From Ilyomonas sp964249755 (lineage in GTDB: Bacteria; Bacteroidota; Bacteroidia; Chitinophagales; Chitinophagaceae), in assembly GCA_964249755.1 (NCBI GenBank), contig CAXUDB010000001.1:992001-1056000 (forward strand): 64,000 bases of DNA, written 5' to 3'. A program made the translations under genes and the position numbers. The notes beneath the pieces are model-generated. The model ran no database searches, was not told the DNA's origin, and saw only the letters and a list, made by a program, of their open reading frames with translations. The number at the start of each line of letters is the position of its first letter. Positions within the stretch are counted from its first letter, which is position 1. Shown piece by piece: positions 42,590 through 50,798 of this stretch.

Positions 42590-43198
42590 TTACTTTTTAG
42601 CATCAGCGTACAGCTCGGAAACTTTTGCCCAGTCTATCACGTTCCAGAAGGCGGCGAGATATTCGGGGCGGCGGTTCTGGTACTTGAGGTAATAGGCATG
42701 CTCCCACACATCAACACCCAATATTGGCGTGCCTTTTACATCGGCAACATCCATGAGGGGATTGTCCTGGTTAGGAGTTGAGGTCACATCGAGCTTGCCA
42801 TCTTTTACAATTAACCAAGCCCAGCCGCTGCCGAAGCGTGTGGTGGCTGCGGTGTTGAATTTTTCTTTTAGTGCATCGAACGAACCAAAGGCGCTGTTGA
42901 TGGCATCTGCCAGTTCGCCGGTGGGTGCGCTGCCGCCATTGACGGCAAGAATGTTCCAGAAGAAAGAATGGTTCCAATGCCCGCCACCGTTGTTGCGCAC
43001 AGCGGGTGAAATGGTGCCTGCCACCTTTACAATTTCTTCGAGGCTTTTGCCTTCGTTGGGTGTGCCGGCGAGGGCTTTATTGAGATTGTCGACATAAGCT
43101 TGGTGGTGCTTGTCGTGGTGGATAGTCATGGTTTGCGCATCGATGTATGGCTCTAACGCGTTGGGCGCATACGGAAGGGGCGGTAATGTGAATGCCAT
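42590..43198 (-). CDS. sodB: Superoxide dismutase (Fe/Mn)
   Basis: 202 residues. It converts superoxide to peroxide and oxygen in the cytosol. Metal ligands: His27 in TIHHDKHHQAYV, His in NNGGGHWNHSFFW, and Asp and His in DVWEHAYYLKYQNRRPEYLAAFW. GSGWAWLIV is the conserved core. Iron versus manganese use cannot be settled from sequence. Single-gene unit. Confidence 0.96.
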   Translation of the reverse strand: MAFTLPPLPYAPNALEPYIDAQTMTIHHDKHHQAYVDNLNKALAGTPNEGKSLEEIVKVAGTISPAVRNNGGGHWNHSFFWNILAVNGGSAPTGELADAINSAFGSFDALKEKFNTAATTRFGSGWAWLIVKDGKLDVTSTPNQDNPLMDVADVKGTPILGVDVWEHAYYLKYQNRRPEYLAAFWNVIDWAKVSELYADAKK

Positions 43199-43799
43199 AG
43201 TAAATGGTGTTTTATGTTTTAAAAATGAAGAACAAAGGTAGGGAGGAATCGTGAGTGGTGAGTAGTGAGTGGATGGATGTTCCGGGTTGCGAAAGTGTGA
43301 GTGTTTTTGGAAAGCTTATATGGGTAAGTTGTTTTCAATTGGCTTTTGTTAAACCATCAGCTTCATTATATAATCAGCTTCTCCTTTTTCCCTGGATGGA
43401 AAAAAGGAGCAAAAAAGATCAAGCACAGATGATCTTGCGACACATCTGTGCACACGCCCTGATGGGGCTTTTGTTCTTTGGCGGTGAAGGGCTTTGGGGC
43501 CTTGATGGGTGTGTAACAGGATGTGTGTTTTGGGAATGGGATTTTGTTTGGGCTTTGGGGGCTATGGTGAGGGGAGGTTGTACGGTGATATGGTAGGTAT
43601 AATGAATGAGTGGTTGGGTGCCAAGTTTTGTTTGAGCTGTTAGGGATTATTAAATAATGAATAGGATGAGTGTGAGATTAAAAGGTGATTAAAGTTTTGG
43701 GGTGGGAGATGGGGATGTGGAGGGGTTTATTAATTTACTGCCCGATTTATTTTTTTATTGACGGACAATGTAATTTTTTAACCCCAAAAGAAATGTTTT
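43199..43799. other. Long intergenic region with hairpins
   Basis: About 600 bp without a supported gene, G-rich on the plus strand. CTCCTTTTTCC (43381-43391) pairs with GGAAAAAAGGAG (43398-43409), and GCACAGAT (43423-43430) with ATCTGTGC (43444-43451). A 113-codon frame crosses it but its composition (Trp/Gly/Cys-rich, no homology I know) fits G-rich non-coding DNA. A 3' part (43680-43760) is again G/T-rich. Confidence 0.5.
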
Positions 43800-44537
43800 A
43801 TGAGTAAATCCACTTCGGAGAGCGGAGACGCTATTAACATTGGAAATTTAAAAAAGCTGATTGACACGTGCGCCTCGTTTGGTGACGATTATGACCCGAG
43901 TAATGAGCGGCTGACTATTGTGAGCCTGACATCGCTTTGGACAAATGCGGACACGGACGCGAAGAAGTATAACCAACTGGTGGAGGGAACGAGATTGCCG
44001 GTGAGTGAACGGCAGAAGCTGTTTGCGCAGCTGGGCAAGCTGGTGACACGGGTGATGGGAGATTTGGACAGTACAGATGCGAGTGCTACGCTAAAGGCGC
44101 GGGCGAGGACGCTGGCGGACGATATTAGAGGAATGAACCTTGACAAGAAGCCGAAACCGGATGGCGACCCACAGGATGAACTGGAGGAGGTGAGCCAAAG
44201 CCACCAAAGCTACGTGAACCGGGCAAAGAACTTCAGGAGCCTGATTGATTTGCTGAAAACCATTAAGGAGTATAACCCGAAAAAGGCTGACCTGAAGGCG
44301 GAGGCGCTGCTGGACTATTGTGTGCAACTGGAGACGGCAAACAATGGACTGGAACCACAGATTGTGGGCGCGAAGAATGCGGGTATAGCCCTGAATACGC
44401 AACTGTACGGACCGGAGACGGGACTGGTGGACACGGCGCTGAAGTGTAAGCAATATGTGAAGGGGCTGTATGGGGCAGGGGATGCGAGGTTTAAGATGGT
44501 GAACGGGATTAAGTTTAAGAACAGAAAGGAGAAATAG
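43800..44537 (+). CDS. Hypothetical two-repeat helical protein
   Basis: 245 residues, no signal peptide, probably all helical. Two similar halves are visible: NLKKLIDTCASFGDDYDPSNERLTIVSL (about 16-43) and NFRSLIDLLKTIKEYNPKKADLKAEAL (about 143-169), each followed by a long helix with L/A spacing. The end (TGLVDTALKCKQYVKGLYG, FKMVNGIKF) matches an unnamed protein type I have seen in other Bacteroidota. Function unknown. It precedes a terminator and then a 21-bp array. Confidence 0.75.
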   Translation: MSKSTSESGDAINIGNLKKLIDTCASFGDDYDPSNERLTIVSLTSLWTNADTDAKKYNQLVEGTRLPVSERQKLFAQLGKLVTRVMGDLDSTDASATLKARARTLADDIRGMNLDKKPKPDGDPQDELEEVSQSHQSYVNRAKNFRSLIDLLKTIKEYNPKKADLKAEALLDYCVQLETANNGLEPQIVGAKNAGIALNTQLYGPETGLVDTALKCKQYVKGLYGAGDARFKMVNGIKFKNRKEK

Positions 44538-44564
44538 AAAGAGTTGTTGATAGTTTATAGCGAG

Positions 44565-44590
44565 ACCTCTGCCTGGCAGGGGTTTTTTGT
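44565..44590 (+). terminator. Terminator before the 44596 array
   Basis: ACCTCTGCC pairs with GGCAGGGGT (one G-U) with a TG loop, followed by TTTTTG. Transcripts of the 43800 gene probably stop before the array. Confidence 0.75.
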
Positions 44591-44595
44591 TGCGT

Positions 44596-44805
44596 GACAG
44601 AGCGAGTGCGCGCGAGTATAGAGCGATATATGGAAATTATAATAAAAGTGTGGGGCATTACAGAGCGATATATTAGCATTGTAGTAAAAGTGTTGCCCAT
44701 TATAGTGCGATATATGATGATTATAGGGCAAGTGTGTGTGATTATAGAAAGATATATGATAATTATGGTGCAAGTGAAAGGGTTTGTAGAGCGAGGAGGC
44801 GAGAG
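44596..44805. repeat. Degenerate 21-bp tandem array (10 units, two alternating types)
   Basis: Ten units start at 44596 + 21n without slip. Type A (44596, 44617, 44659, 44701, 44743, 44785) has core AGAGCGATATATG or a variant; type B (44638, 44680, 44722, 44764) has core AAAAGTGT or GCAAGTGT. Most units start TATAG/TGTAG and end AT. Both strands have an open frame through it (plus: heptads like IIERYMI/IMVQVKG; minus: YYNFHIS/LYTRAHS). It ends 3 bp before the attC-like site. Confidence 0.9.
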
Positions 44806-44808
44806 TTT

Positions 44809-44945
44809 GGGTAACGCCCACCGGCTTTGCGTTTATGGCGGACATTCTTGTTCGTCAGCCGAATATAGCACAAAAGCCTAATTGAAATCTATTATTGATG
44901 AGTGTTATAGGTCAAGCCGCCATAACGCAAAATCGAATGTTGGCT
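44809..44945 (-). other. attC-like recombination site downstream of the first cassette gene
   Basis: 137 nt. Minus-strand outer cores are AGCCAAC (44945-44939) and GTTACCC (44815-44809). Inside, GGCTTTGCGTTTATGGCGG (44823-44841) pairs imperfectly with CCGCCATAACGCAAAATC (44917-44934). GTCAGCCGAATA (44854-44865) is shared with the site at 45493-45624. Confidence 0.65.
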
Positions 44946-44983
44946 GTAGTACATTTAATTAATCAATCTGTCAATCTTATTTG

Positions 44984-45484
44984 TCAAAATAACTCTTGTG
45001 TCTGTGCAGCTCTTTCTTTACTATTTCTTTCAAAGTCTCTTACAACAACAAAAAACGACTTCTTAGGTGTTGTCACCGTAATATGATAAAACTTATCATG
45101 CGATTGATAACGTCCCGATTTGATTGGTACAGCAACACTTTCAAATTTTGTGTCCTTGATATATCGCCATAAGTCCGCAGCAGCAAGTGTATAAGTTGTG
45201 TCATTCATAAGGCTGTCACAACCTTGAACTATACGTATACGACTTTGATTATGAGAAGTCCAAATAGTTATTGTTTTAGAATCTGGCAATCTTCCATTGT
45301 CATAGTCGTATAAAATAGAGATAATGCTGTCAACCTTTTGCTTTTGTAAAGAGTTTTCAAACGTTTGTGTCACGGAGTCATTTAAACACAGATACGGTGA
45401 ATTGTCACCTTCCAGTCTAACTTTTTGTGCCGTCGCAAATGCGGCAAATAAAAATGAGAAAAGTATTGTTAGTAGCGTCTTCAT
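44984..45484 (-). CDS. Hypothetical exported protein in a cassette-like unit
   Basis: 166 residues from ATG 45484. A signal peptide (1-19, LLTILFSFLFAAFATAQ) precedes a soluble domain with DYDNGRLPDSKTITIWTSHNQ and YHITVTTPKKSFFVVVRDF. No family is recognised. The gene is visibly AT-richer than its neighbours. It starts 9 bp after the core GTTGGCT and ends ~40 bp before the complementary AGCCAAC, the layout of an integron gene cassette. Confidence 0.72.
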   Translation of the reverse strand: MKTLLTILFSFLFAAFATAQKVRLEGDNSPYLCLNDSVTQTFENSLQKQKVDSIISILYDYDNGRLPDSKTITIWTSHNQSRIRIVQGCDSLMNDTTYTLAAADLWRYIKDTKFESVAVPIKSGRYQSHDKFYHITVTTPKKSFFVVVRDFERNSKERAAQTQELF

Positions 45485-45492
45485 TGTATTAC

Positions 45493-45624
45493 AGCCAACG
45501 GTTCGGGCTTTCTGCTGTGCTGGCAATAGCATTCCGTCAGCCGAATAACAAGTGAAAGATAAATAGAATTACAAATGACGAGGTGAGAAGTGTCAGCCAG
45601 CATAGCAGAAAACCAATGTTAGCG
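45493..45624 (-). other. attC-like recombination site between the two cassette genes
   Basis: 132 nt. Minus-strand outer cores are CGCTAAC (45624-45618) and GTTGGCT (45499-45493). GGCTTTCTGCTGTGCTGGC (45506-45524) pairs with GCCAGCATAGCAGAAAACC (45596-45614), 17 of 19. The block GTCAGCCGAATA (45536-45547) recurs in the other site. Confidence 0.7.
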
Positions 45625-45636
45625 GTGGTCATATGA

Positions 45637-46233
45637 TTAGTCAGTTCCATTAGTCAAGAGAAGGAAACCTTTGTTTTTAGACTGAATCAAAATCGCATTG
45701 TCATTTCCATAATCACCATCGAAATATCTTATCTCATTTTCTTTTGCATATCCTTCTAAATGGTCTTTCAAGAAGTTAGTTTGAACAATAAACAAGGTCC
45801 AATTGGAGTCCTTTGTTAAGTAAGCTATAAGTTTATCAACCGTTACTTCTGCTTCAACTCTATCTTTTTGGTATGAATAAAAACTGTAAAAGTTACCTAT
45901 CGCATTGTCACCCGTTAGCATGGCAATCAAATACTCTCTTTTGTCTACACTTGGTGAAGACATACTAAGTTCGGCATCTTCGTTAATCAAATTTCCTGGC
46001 AGTATTTTATAACAGTTGTCGACACTGTCAAAATAGTGCAGGTTATGCCACTCTCTTTCATTGTCTTGTCGAATGATTTGAGTTATGAAGTCATTGCTTC
46101 TTAGAAAGGTTTTGAAGGAATCCTTTAAGTTGTCATCAGTAACGTCAAATGTCAGAATGAAAGTATTACTGTTTAGAACAGTGTCAACACTGTCCAAAAA
46201 ATCTTTTATTGGTTTAACTGATGTGTCTAACAT
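45637..46233 (-). CDS. Hypothetical soluble protein in a cassette-like unit
   Basis: 198 residues from ATG 46233 (TTG 46245 possible). No signal peptide. It is acidic and Asn/Asp-rich: STFILTFDV-like NSNTFILTFDVTDDNLKDSF, YFDSVDNCYKIL, YLTKDSNWTLFIVQTNFLKDH and a closing NDNAILIQSKNKGFLLLTNG. AT-rich codon use differs from neighbours, suggesting transfer. Product of unknown function. The predicted promoter places its start ~20 nt after transcription begins. Confidence 0.72.
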   Translation of the reverse strand: MLDTSVKPIKDFLDSVDTVLNSNTFILTFDVTDDNLKDSFKTFLRSNDFITQIIRQDNEREWHNLHYFDSVDNCYKILPGNLINEDAELSMSSPSVDKREYLIAMLTGDNAIGNFYSFYSYQKDRVEAEVTVDKLIAYLTKDSNWTLFIVQTNFLKDHLEGYAKENEIRYFDGDYGNDNAILIQSKNKGFLLLTNGTD

Positions 46234-46259
46234 TTCGTTCGTCAAAATTTCCGCTAACT

Positions 46260-46291
46260 CAAAAATAGACGCAACTATTCACTCCACCAAA
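46260..46291 (-). promoter_or_regulatory. Promoter driving the cassette-like genes
   Basis: Read on the minus strand: TTTG (46291-46288), 20-nt spacer, TATTTTTG (46267-46260). The predicted transcription start falls at about 46253, inside the first core GTTAGCG (46258-46252), like an integron Pc promoter at attI. Confidence 0.7.
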
Positions 46292-46393
46292 CATGCGCAT
46301 TTTTTTGCAATACACTTATAATCAACAACAATGAATATGCGCATGTTTTAAAAACTTGCGCCAATACAGTTTCGGCGCATTTGCATTGTTGAT
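46289..46393. repeat. Palindromes upstream of the cassette promoter (candidate attI/operator)
   Basis: AAACATGCGCAT (46289-46300) and ATGCGCATGTTT (46337-46348) are perfect 12-bp arms, each with a self-complementary ATGCGCAT core; the left arm overlaps the -33 element. TGCGCC (46358-46363) pairs with GGCGCA (46374-46379). ATCAACA and TGTTGAT copies flank them. Confidence 0.7.
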
Positions 46394-46447
46394 AGTTTTA
46401 CTGCTTACATGGTCTTCCGTTCCTTCTTCCCCGCTATCTTTACTCTT

Positions 46448-46885
46448 ATGAAAACACAGAACTATCAAAACCACATTAAGGTTTACCCGCCGCATCATTT
46501 TTTGCTGTTGCCACTGCTATTGATATCGATTGGCGCCAGTGTTTACAATATTTTTCATTCGCCGTTTCAGCAGGTGTTTTTTATATGGATAACGGTAGTG
46601 CTCGTCTTTGTTTTTTGGGTGGCGGTGATGCTGCGGCAGCACTATGCGCTGGGCAACCAGAACCGGATTGTGCGGCTGGAGATGCGGCTCCGGTATTATC
46701 AACTCACCAGCAAGCGGTTTGAGGCATTGGAGGATAAACTGAGCTTCGGACAGATAGCGGCGTTGCGGTTTGCAGGCGATGAGGAACTGCTGCCGCTGAT
46801 AGACAGGGCTGTGAAGGAGGACTTATCTGCGAAGCAGATTAAACAAGCGATTGCGAACTGGCAGGCGGATGATATGCGGGTGTAA
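46448..46885 (+). CDS. DUF6526 family membrane protein
   Basis: 145 residues from ATG 46448. NHIKVYPPHHFLLLPLL opens the family; two membrane helices lie at about 18-36 and 47-65. The soluble C-terminal half contains VRLEMRLRYYQLTSKRFEALEDKLSFGQIAALRFAGDEELLPLIDRAV, which is the DUF6526 hallmark. Role unknown. It is divergent from the cassette promoter. Confidence 0.85.
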   Translation: MKTQNYQNHIKVYPPHHFLLLPLLLISIGASVYNIFHSPFQQVFFIWITVVLVFVFWVAVMLRQHYALGNQNRIVRLEMRLRYYQLTSKRFEALEDKLSFGQIAALRFAGDEELLPLIDRAVKEDLSAKQIKQAIANWQADDMRV

Positions 46886-46984
46886 CAGGGGCAATTGTTT
46901 ATTATTAATTAAGGGTTTAATTGAAAACTTCAAGCTTTGCTTTGCTTCACCCCAGTTTCTTCCTTTCATTTTATACATCATTTC

Positions 46985-49483
46985 ATGAAATTTATTGTAC
47001 TGCTGTTTGTTTGTGTTTGTGCTCATTTCGCTGTTATTGCGCAGGTGCCATCGCCGGAGCAATTCCTGGGTTATAAGGTAGGCACACATTATACACCTAC
47101 TTATAAAGTGGATGATTATTTTAAAGCGGTGGCAGCGGCGAAGCCTTCAATGGTGAAGGTGGAAGATTACGGCAAAACGAATGAAGGCAGGGAACTGATG
47201 CTGGCGTATGTGGCACTGCCGGAGAATTTGCAGAAGCTTGAGGAAATAAGGAAGAATAATCTTCGCATTTCGGGTTCACTTCAGGATAGCGTGGCGGCGC
47301 AAACGGCAACTGCACCGGCGATTGTGTGGCTAAGCTATAATGTGCATGGGAATGAAACGTCTTCGTCGGAGGCGGCGATGCTGACCTTGTTTGCGCTGGC
47401 AGATGACAACAATAAAGCCACCAAAGAATGGCTGAAAAATACAGTGATTATAATGGACCCTTGTGTGAACCCGGATGGCAGAGACCGATACATCAACTGG
47501 TTTAATTCTGTTGTGGGAACCAATTATAATCCGGACCCTCAGGCGCGCGAACACCGGGAGCCTTGGCCGGGTGGCAGAACCAACCACTACAACTTTGATT
47601 TAAACCGCGACTGGGCCTGGGAAACACAGACAGAGACGCAGCAGCGGATGAAGAAATACAATGCATGGCTGCCGCAGATTCATGTGGATTATCATGAGCA
47701 GGGACCGAATGCGCCTTATTATTTTGCGCCGGCAGCAGAGCCTTACCATGAGGCAATTACGCAATGGCAGCGCGACTTCCAAGTGACGATTGGTAAGAAC
47801 AATGCAAAGTATTTTGACCAGAACGGATGGCTGTATTTTACAAAGCAAGTGTTTGACTTGTTGTATCCTTCGTATGGTGATACGTACCCGATGTATAATG
47901 GTGCGATTGGTATGACGTATGAGCAGGGTGGCGGACCGGCAGGTGGTTTGGGCATCCGCAAAAATGATGGCGATACGCTTACGCTTACTGATCGAGCAAC
48001 GCATCATTTTACAACCGGCATGTCGACGATAGAGATGGCATCGGCAAATGCGGGCAGGCTGATTACTGAGTATCAAAAGTTTTATGCTGATGCTGCCAAT
48101 GCTGCAAATACGGCTTACAAAACCTATGTGCTGACAGCGAAAGATAAAGGTGCGTTGGATGCGATTGATACCTTGCTCCAGAGGAATGGCATTGAGTATG
48201 GTATTACCTCTTCCAAAACATTCAAAGGCTATAATTATCTAACCGGTAAGGAAGAAGATTATGCCGATGAAGGATATCAGTTGGCCGTATCGGCGTATCA
48301 GCCGAGAGGCACGCTGGTGAAGGTGTTGTTTGAACCGAAAAGTATTTTGAAAGACTCGGCAACGTACGATATAACAGCGTGGTCGCTGCCTTATGTATTT
48401 AATGTAAAAGCGTATGGTGTGAAGGAACGGCTGACAGTACAGAAACCCGGTGCTTCAACAGGTGTTGCGCGGGTGCAGAGCAGCTATGGCGTTATCATCC
48501 CTTATACCTCATTTGGTGGCGGTAAAGTTCTGGCTTATCTGTTAGCGCACGGTGTGAAAGTTCGTTTCAGCGATAAAGCATTTACCTACAATAAAAAGAA
48601 CTATGCGGCGGGAACGCTGATTGTGTTGCGGGGCAGCAACGTGGCTAACTGGAATGAGATTGTAAATGATGCCTGCCTTCAGTTTGGCGTTCAGGCAGAA
48701 GAAGCGCAGACGGGCTTTGTAGAGAAGGGGTCTGATTTTGGTTCGGAGGATGTGCACTTTATCCACGCGCCAAAAGTGGCGCTGGTAACGGGCAACCAGG
48801 CATCCTCGTTAGGCGCCGGTGAGGTGTGGCATTTCTTTGAACAGCAAATTCATTATCCATTGACCTTACTAAACGCCGATGATTTATATCGGATAGACAT
48901 CAGGGATTACAACGTACTCATTTTTCCCGATGGTAACTATAAGGCTTTTGGTGATAACATGTTGTCGGAAAAATTGAAATCGTTTGTAAGAAGCGGTGGA
49001 AGAATCATTGCCATGCAGGATGCTGTAGCAGGAATGGCAAACAGCGACTGGTATATCAAACTAAAAGAAGATAAAACCGATACGACCTCGGACAGTTCTT
49101 ATGCCTTGCTGAAAAAATATGGGGCGCGCGAGCAGGACGATATTACCGGTTCTATACCGGGCAGCATTTACAAACTGGATATAGACGAAACACATCCTTT
49201 AGGCTATGGCTATCCCGGCTATTATTATACCTTGAAACAGGATAAAAATGTGTACTCATTTTTAAAGGATGGATGGAATGTAGGCGTGTTTAAAAAGAAC
49301 AACTATACAGCCGGGTTTGTAGGCAGTAAAGCGAGACCGCAAATCAGAGACGGCGTTGTGTTTGGCGTACAGGAAGTGGGCGATGGAGCGATTGTTTTTA
49401 TGGCAGATGATCCGCTGTTCAGAGCTTTTTGGGAAGGTGGAAAACTGATGTTTACCAATGCTGTTTTTATAGTAGGTCAATAG
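46985..49483 (+). CDS. M14 family zinc carboxypeptidase
   Basis: 832 residues from ATG 46985. A signal peptide (1-19, ending VIAQ) precedes the peptidase domain (~30-330): WLSYNVHGNETSSSEAAML gives zinc ligands His~121 and Glu~124, NPDGRDRYINWFN and NFDLNRDWAWETQTE the substrate segment, HVDYHEQG the third ligand His (~234). The C-terminal half includes a glutamine-amidotransferase-like fold (NVLIFPDGNYKAFGD). The protein is exported and probably degrades peptides; no T9SS domain. Confidence 0.92.
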   Translation: MKFIVLLFVCVCAHFAVIAQVPSPEQFLGYKVGTHYTPTYKVDDYFKAVAAAKPSMVKVEDYGKTNEGRELMLAYVALPENLQKLEEIRKNNLRISGSLQDSVAAQTATAPAIVWLSYNVHGNETSSSEAAMLTLFALADDNNKATKEWLKNTVIIMDPCVNPDGRDRYINWFNSVVGTNYNPDPQAREHREPWPGGRTNHYNFDLNRDWAWETQTETQQRMKKYNAWLPQIHVDYHEQGPNAPYYFAPAAEPYHEAITQWQRDFQVTIGKNNAKYFDQNGWLYFTKQVFDLLYPSYGDTYPMYNGAIGMTYEQGGGPAGGLGIRKNDGDTLTLTDRATHHFTTGMSTIEMASANAGRLITEYQKFYADAANAANTAYKTYVLTAKDKGALDAIDTLLQRNGIEYGITSSKTFKGYNYLTGKEEDYADEGYQLAVSAYQPRGTLVKVLFEPKSILKDSATYDITAWSLPYVFNVKAYGVKERLTVQKPGASTGVARVQSSYGVIIPYTSFGGGKVLAYLLAHGVKVRFSDKAFTYNKKNYAAGTLIVLRGSNVANWNEIVNDACLQFGVQAEEAQTGFVEKGSDFGSEDVHFIHAPKVALVTGNQASSLGAGEVWHFFEQQIHYPLTLLNADDLYRIDIRDYNVLIFPDGNYKAFGDNMLSEKLKSFVRSGGRIIAMQDAVAGMANSDWYIKLKEDKTDTTSDSSYALLKKYGAREQDDITGSIPGSIYKLDIDETHPLGYGYPGYYYTLKQDKNVYSFLKDGWNVGVFKKNNYTAGFVGSKARPQIRDGVVFGVQEVGDGAIVFMADDPLFRAFWEGGKLMFTNAVFIVGQ

Positions 49484-49510
49484 AAGAAGCGACAAGTTTT
49501 TTTTGTTATA

Positions 49511-49548
49511 AAAAATCCTGCATCGTATGGTACGGTGCAGGATTTTTT
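49511..49548. terminator. Bidirectional terminator between convergent genes
   Basis: AAAAATCCTGCA (49511-49522) pairs with TGCAGGATTTTT (49536-49547), with T runs on both strands. Confidence 0.9.
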
Positions 49549-49564
49549 CATTGGGTAAAATAAG

Positions 49565-49822
49565 TTATACGCTTCTGTCTTCCTGATCGTGACCCAGTTG
49601 TTTTACCAGTTTGTTGTAGATGCCCAGCAACAAAAAAGGAGCTGCCCATTGACCTACAAACAGGCTTTCTTTTTTCTTGGTGCTGAATTGAAGAATGGCT
49701 GAAGCTGCCATAGAGGCAAATGATGCCCACAGGAAAACATCGGATGGAATTTTAGAAGTCTGCTTTTCGATAGCCTTCGCTACTTTTCCTTCTTTGGGTT
49801 CTAAATTAAAGTCGGTGTTCAT
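49565..49822 (-). CDS. Small two-helix membrane protein
   Basis: 85 residues. A charged N-terminus (NLEPKEGKVAKAIEKQTSKI) precedes two hydrophobic helices (about 30-45 FLWASFASMAASAILQF and 57-72 WAAPFLLLGIYNKLV). No catalytic residues. Similar small proteins occur across Bacteroidota; role unknown. Confidence 0.72.
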   Translation of the reverse strand: MNTDFNLEPKEGKVAKAIEKQTSKIPSDVFLWASFASMAASAILQFSTKKKESLFVGQWAAPFLLLGIYNKLVKQLGHDQEDRSV

Positions 49823-49981
49823 ATCTTTTGTTTCTCAATGGCTGTCAAGATTCTTGCCAAACAAAGGTTGCCCGATCGTGTCTTTGCGTGTTTGCAGAGG
49901 TTAATGCTGTCGTTCTTCTTTATTTGCGCAGCCTTGTAAATTGGCTGTGGTGAAAGCCATTGAAACTTATACTTTTGATAC

Positions 49982-50458
49982 ATGCAGTTCAGCTTCTCTT
50001 ACGATAAAGCCAAAACAATTCAGGGCTTGCGATATCACTTCATCACCCGTAAAGAAATCCGGATACTGGTGATACTGGTGAACGTTTTCACCATTCTTTC
50101 CGCTATCTTATTCTATACTAAAAAAATAAGACCGGAACCATTCCTGCTTAGCACGGTGCTGTGGCTTTTTTTGATGGTGAGCTTCTGGTATCTGCTGCCT
50201 TATACCATCTATCGGCGTTCTACTACGTTCAAGGAAAGCTTTACTATCTTCTTTTTTGAACGGCAGGTGCGGCTGAAGAATGCAAGAGGCTTTGTAGACT
50301 GGAACTGGAGCGATTTTACCCATTTTTTTGAAAGTCCTCATTTCTTTCATCTTTACTTTTCGTCGAGGGCCTTTTTTCTACTGCCGAAAGAGGGGCTGGA
50401 TGCAGAAACGGTGAGGGAGATAAGAGTGTTATTGGGGCATCATATTAGGAAGAAGTAG
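49982..50458 (+). CDS. YcxB-like membrane protein
   Basis: 158 residues. Two membrane helices (about 28-45 and 55-75, PFLLSTVLWLFLMVSFWYLLP) followed by a beta-rich tail with DWNWSDFTHFFESPHFFHLYFSSRAFFLLPKEGL, the YcxB-type pattern. Role unknown. TACTTTTG (49970-49977) lies too close to the start to be a normal -7 box. Confidence 0.8.
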   Translation: MQFSFSYDKAKTIQGLRYHFITRKEIRILVILVNVFTILSAILFYTKKIRPEPFLLSTVLWLFLMVSFWYLLPYTIYRRSTTFKESFTIFFFERQVRLKNARGFVDWNWSDFTHFFESPHFFHLYFSSRAFFLLPKEGLDAETVREIRVLLGHHIRKK

Positions 50459-50798
50459 AGATAACTTATAGGTTGTGAGTTGCGAGTTGAGAAATTTGGA
50501 TGTTGAAGGTAAAAGGAAGCTGCTGAGGAGTGAAAAATCGGGTTTGCAGATAAAGAAGAAACAGAGCTTTAGCAATGTGAAGAAGAATTATGGATAATAA
50601 GGTAATAAGGTTCTTCAGTGAGAGATTGTTTTACTAAACAATTATAGAATTTATGCCTGCAACAGCTCACAAAATCACTTTCATTATAACGAATAAATAG
50701 ACAATATCAATTTTCTTCTTAATAATCGTTGCTGTCTTTCGACTAATAATTCAGTATTCCAACACAACCGGTAATTCCTAATCCGAAACCACTTCTTC
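50459..50798. other. Intergenic region, nothing recognised
   Basis: 340 bp, AT-rich, with a short wordy start (GGTTGTGAGTTGCGAGTTGAG at 50469 on, shortened) but no clear inverted copy. No terminator hairpin or coding sequence is supported. Confidence 0.5.

Noticed and set aside
43255..43596. 113-codon plus frame upstream of the 43800 gene
   Set aside because: G/T-rich, crosses two hairpins, no recognisable domain.
44555..44845. Frames on both strands across the 44596 array (96 and 95 codons)
   Set aside because: Both are open because the period is a multiple of three; the minus one starts inside the attC-like site and the plus one runs into it.
44809..46393. Integron integrase gene
   Set aside because: No tyrosine-recombinase motifs in any frame of the region or elsewhere in the window.
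47600..48076. 158-codon minus frame inside the M14 peptidase gene
   Set aside because: Antisense shadow of a well-supported gene.
49970..49977. TACTTTTG as promoter of the YcxB-like gene
   Set aside because: Transcription would start at or after the ATG.
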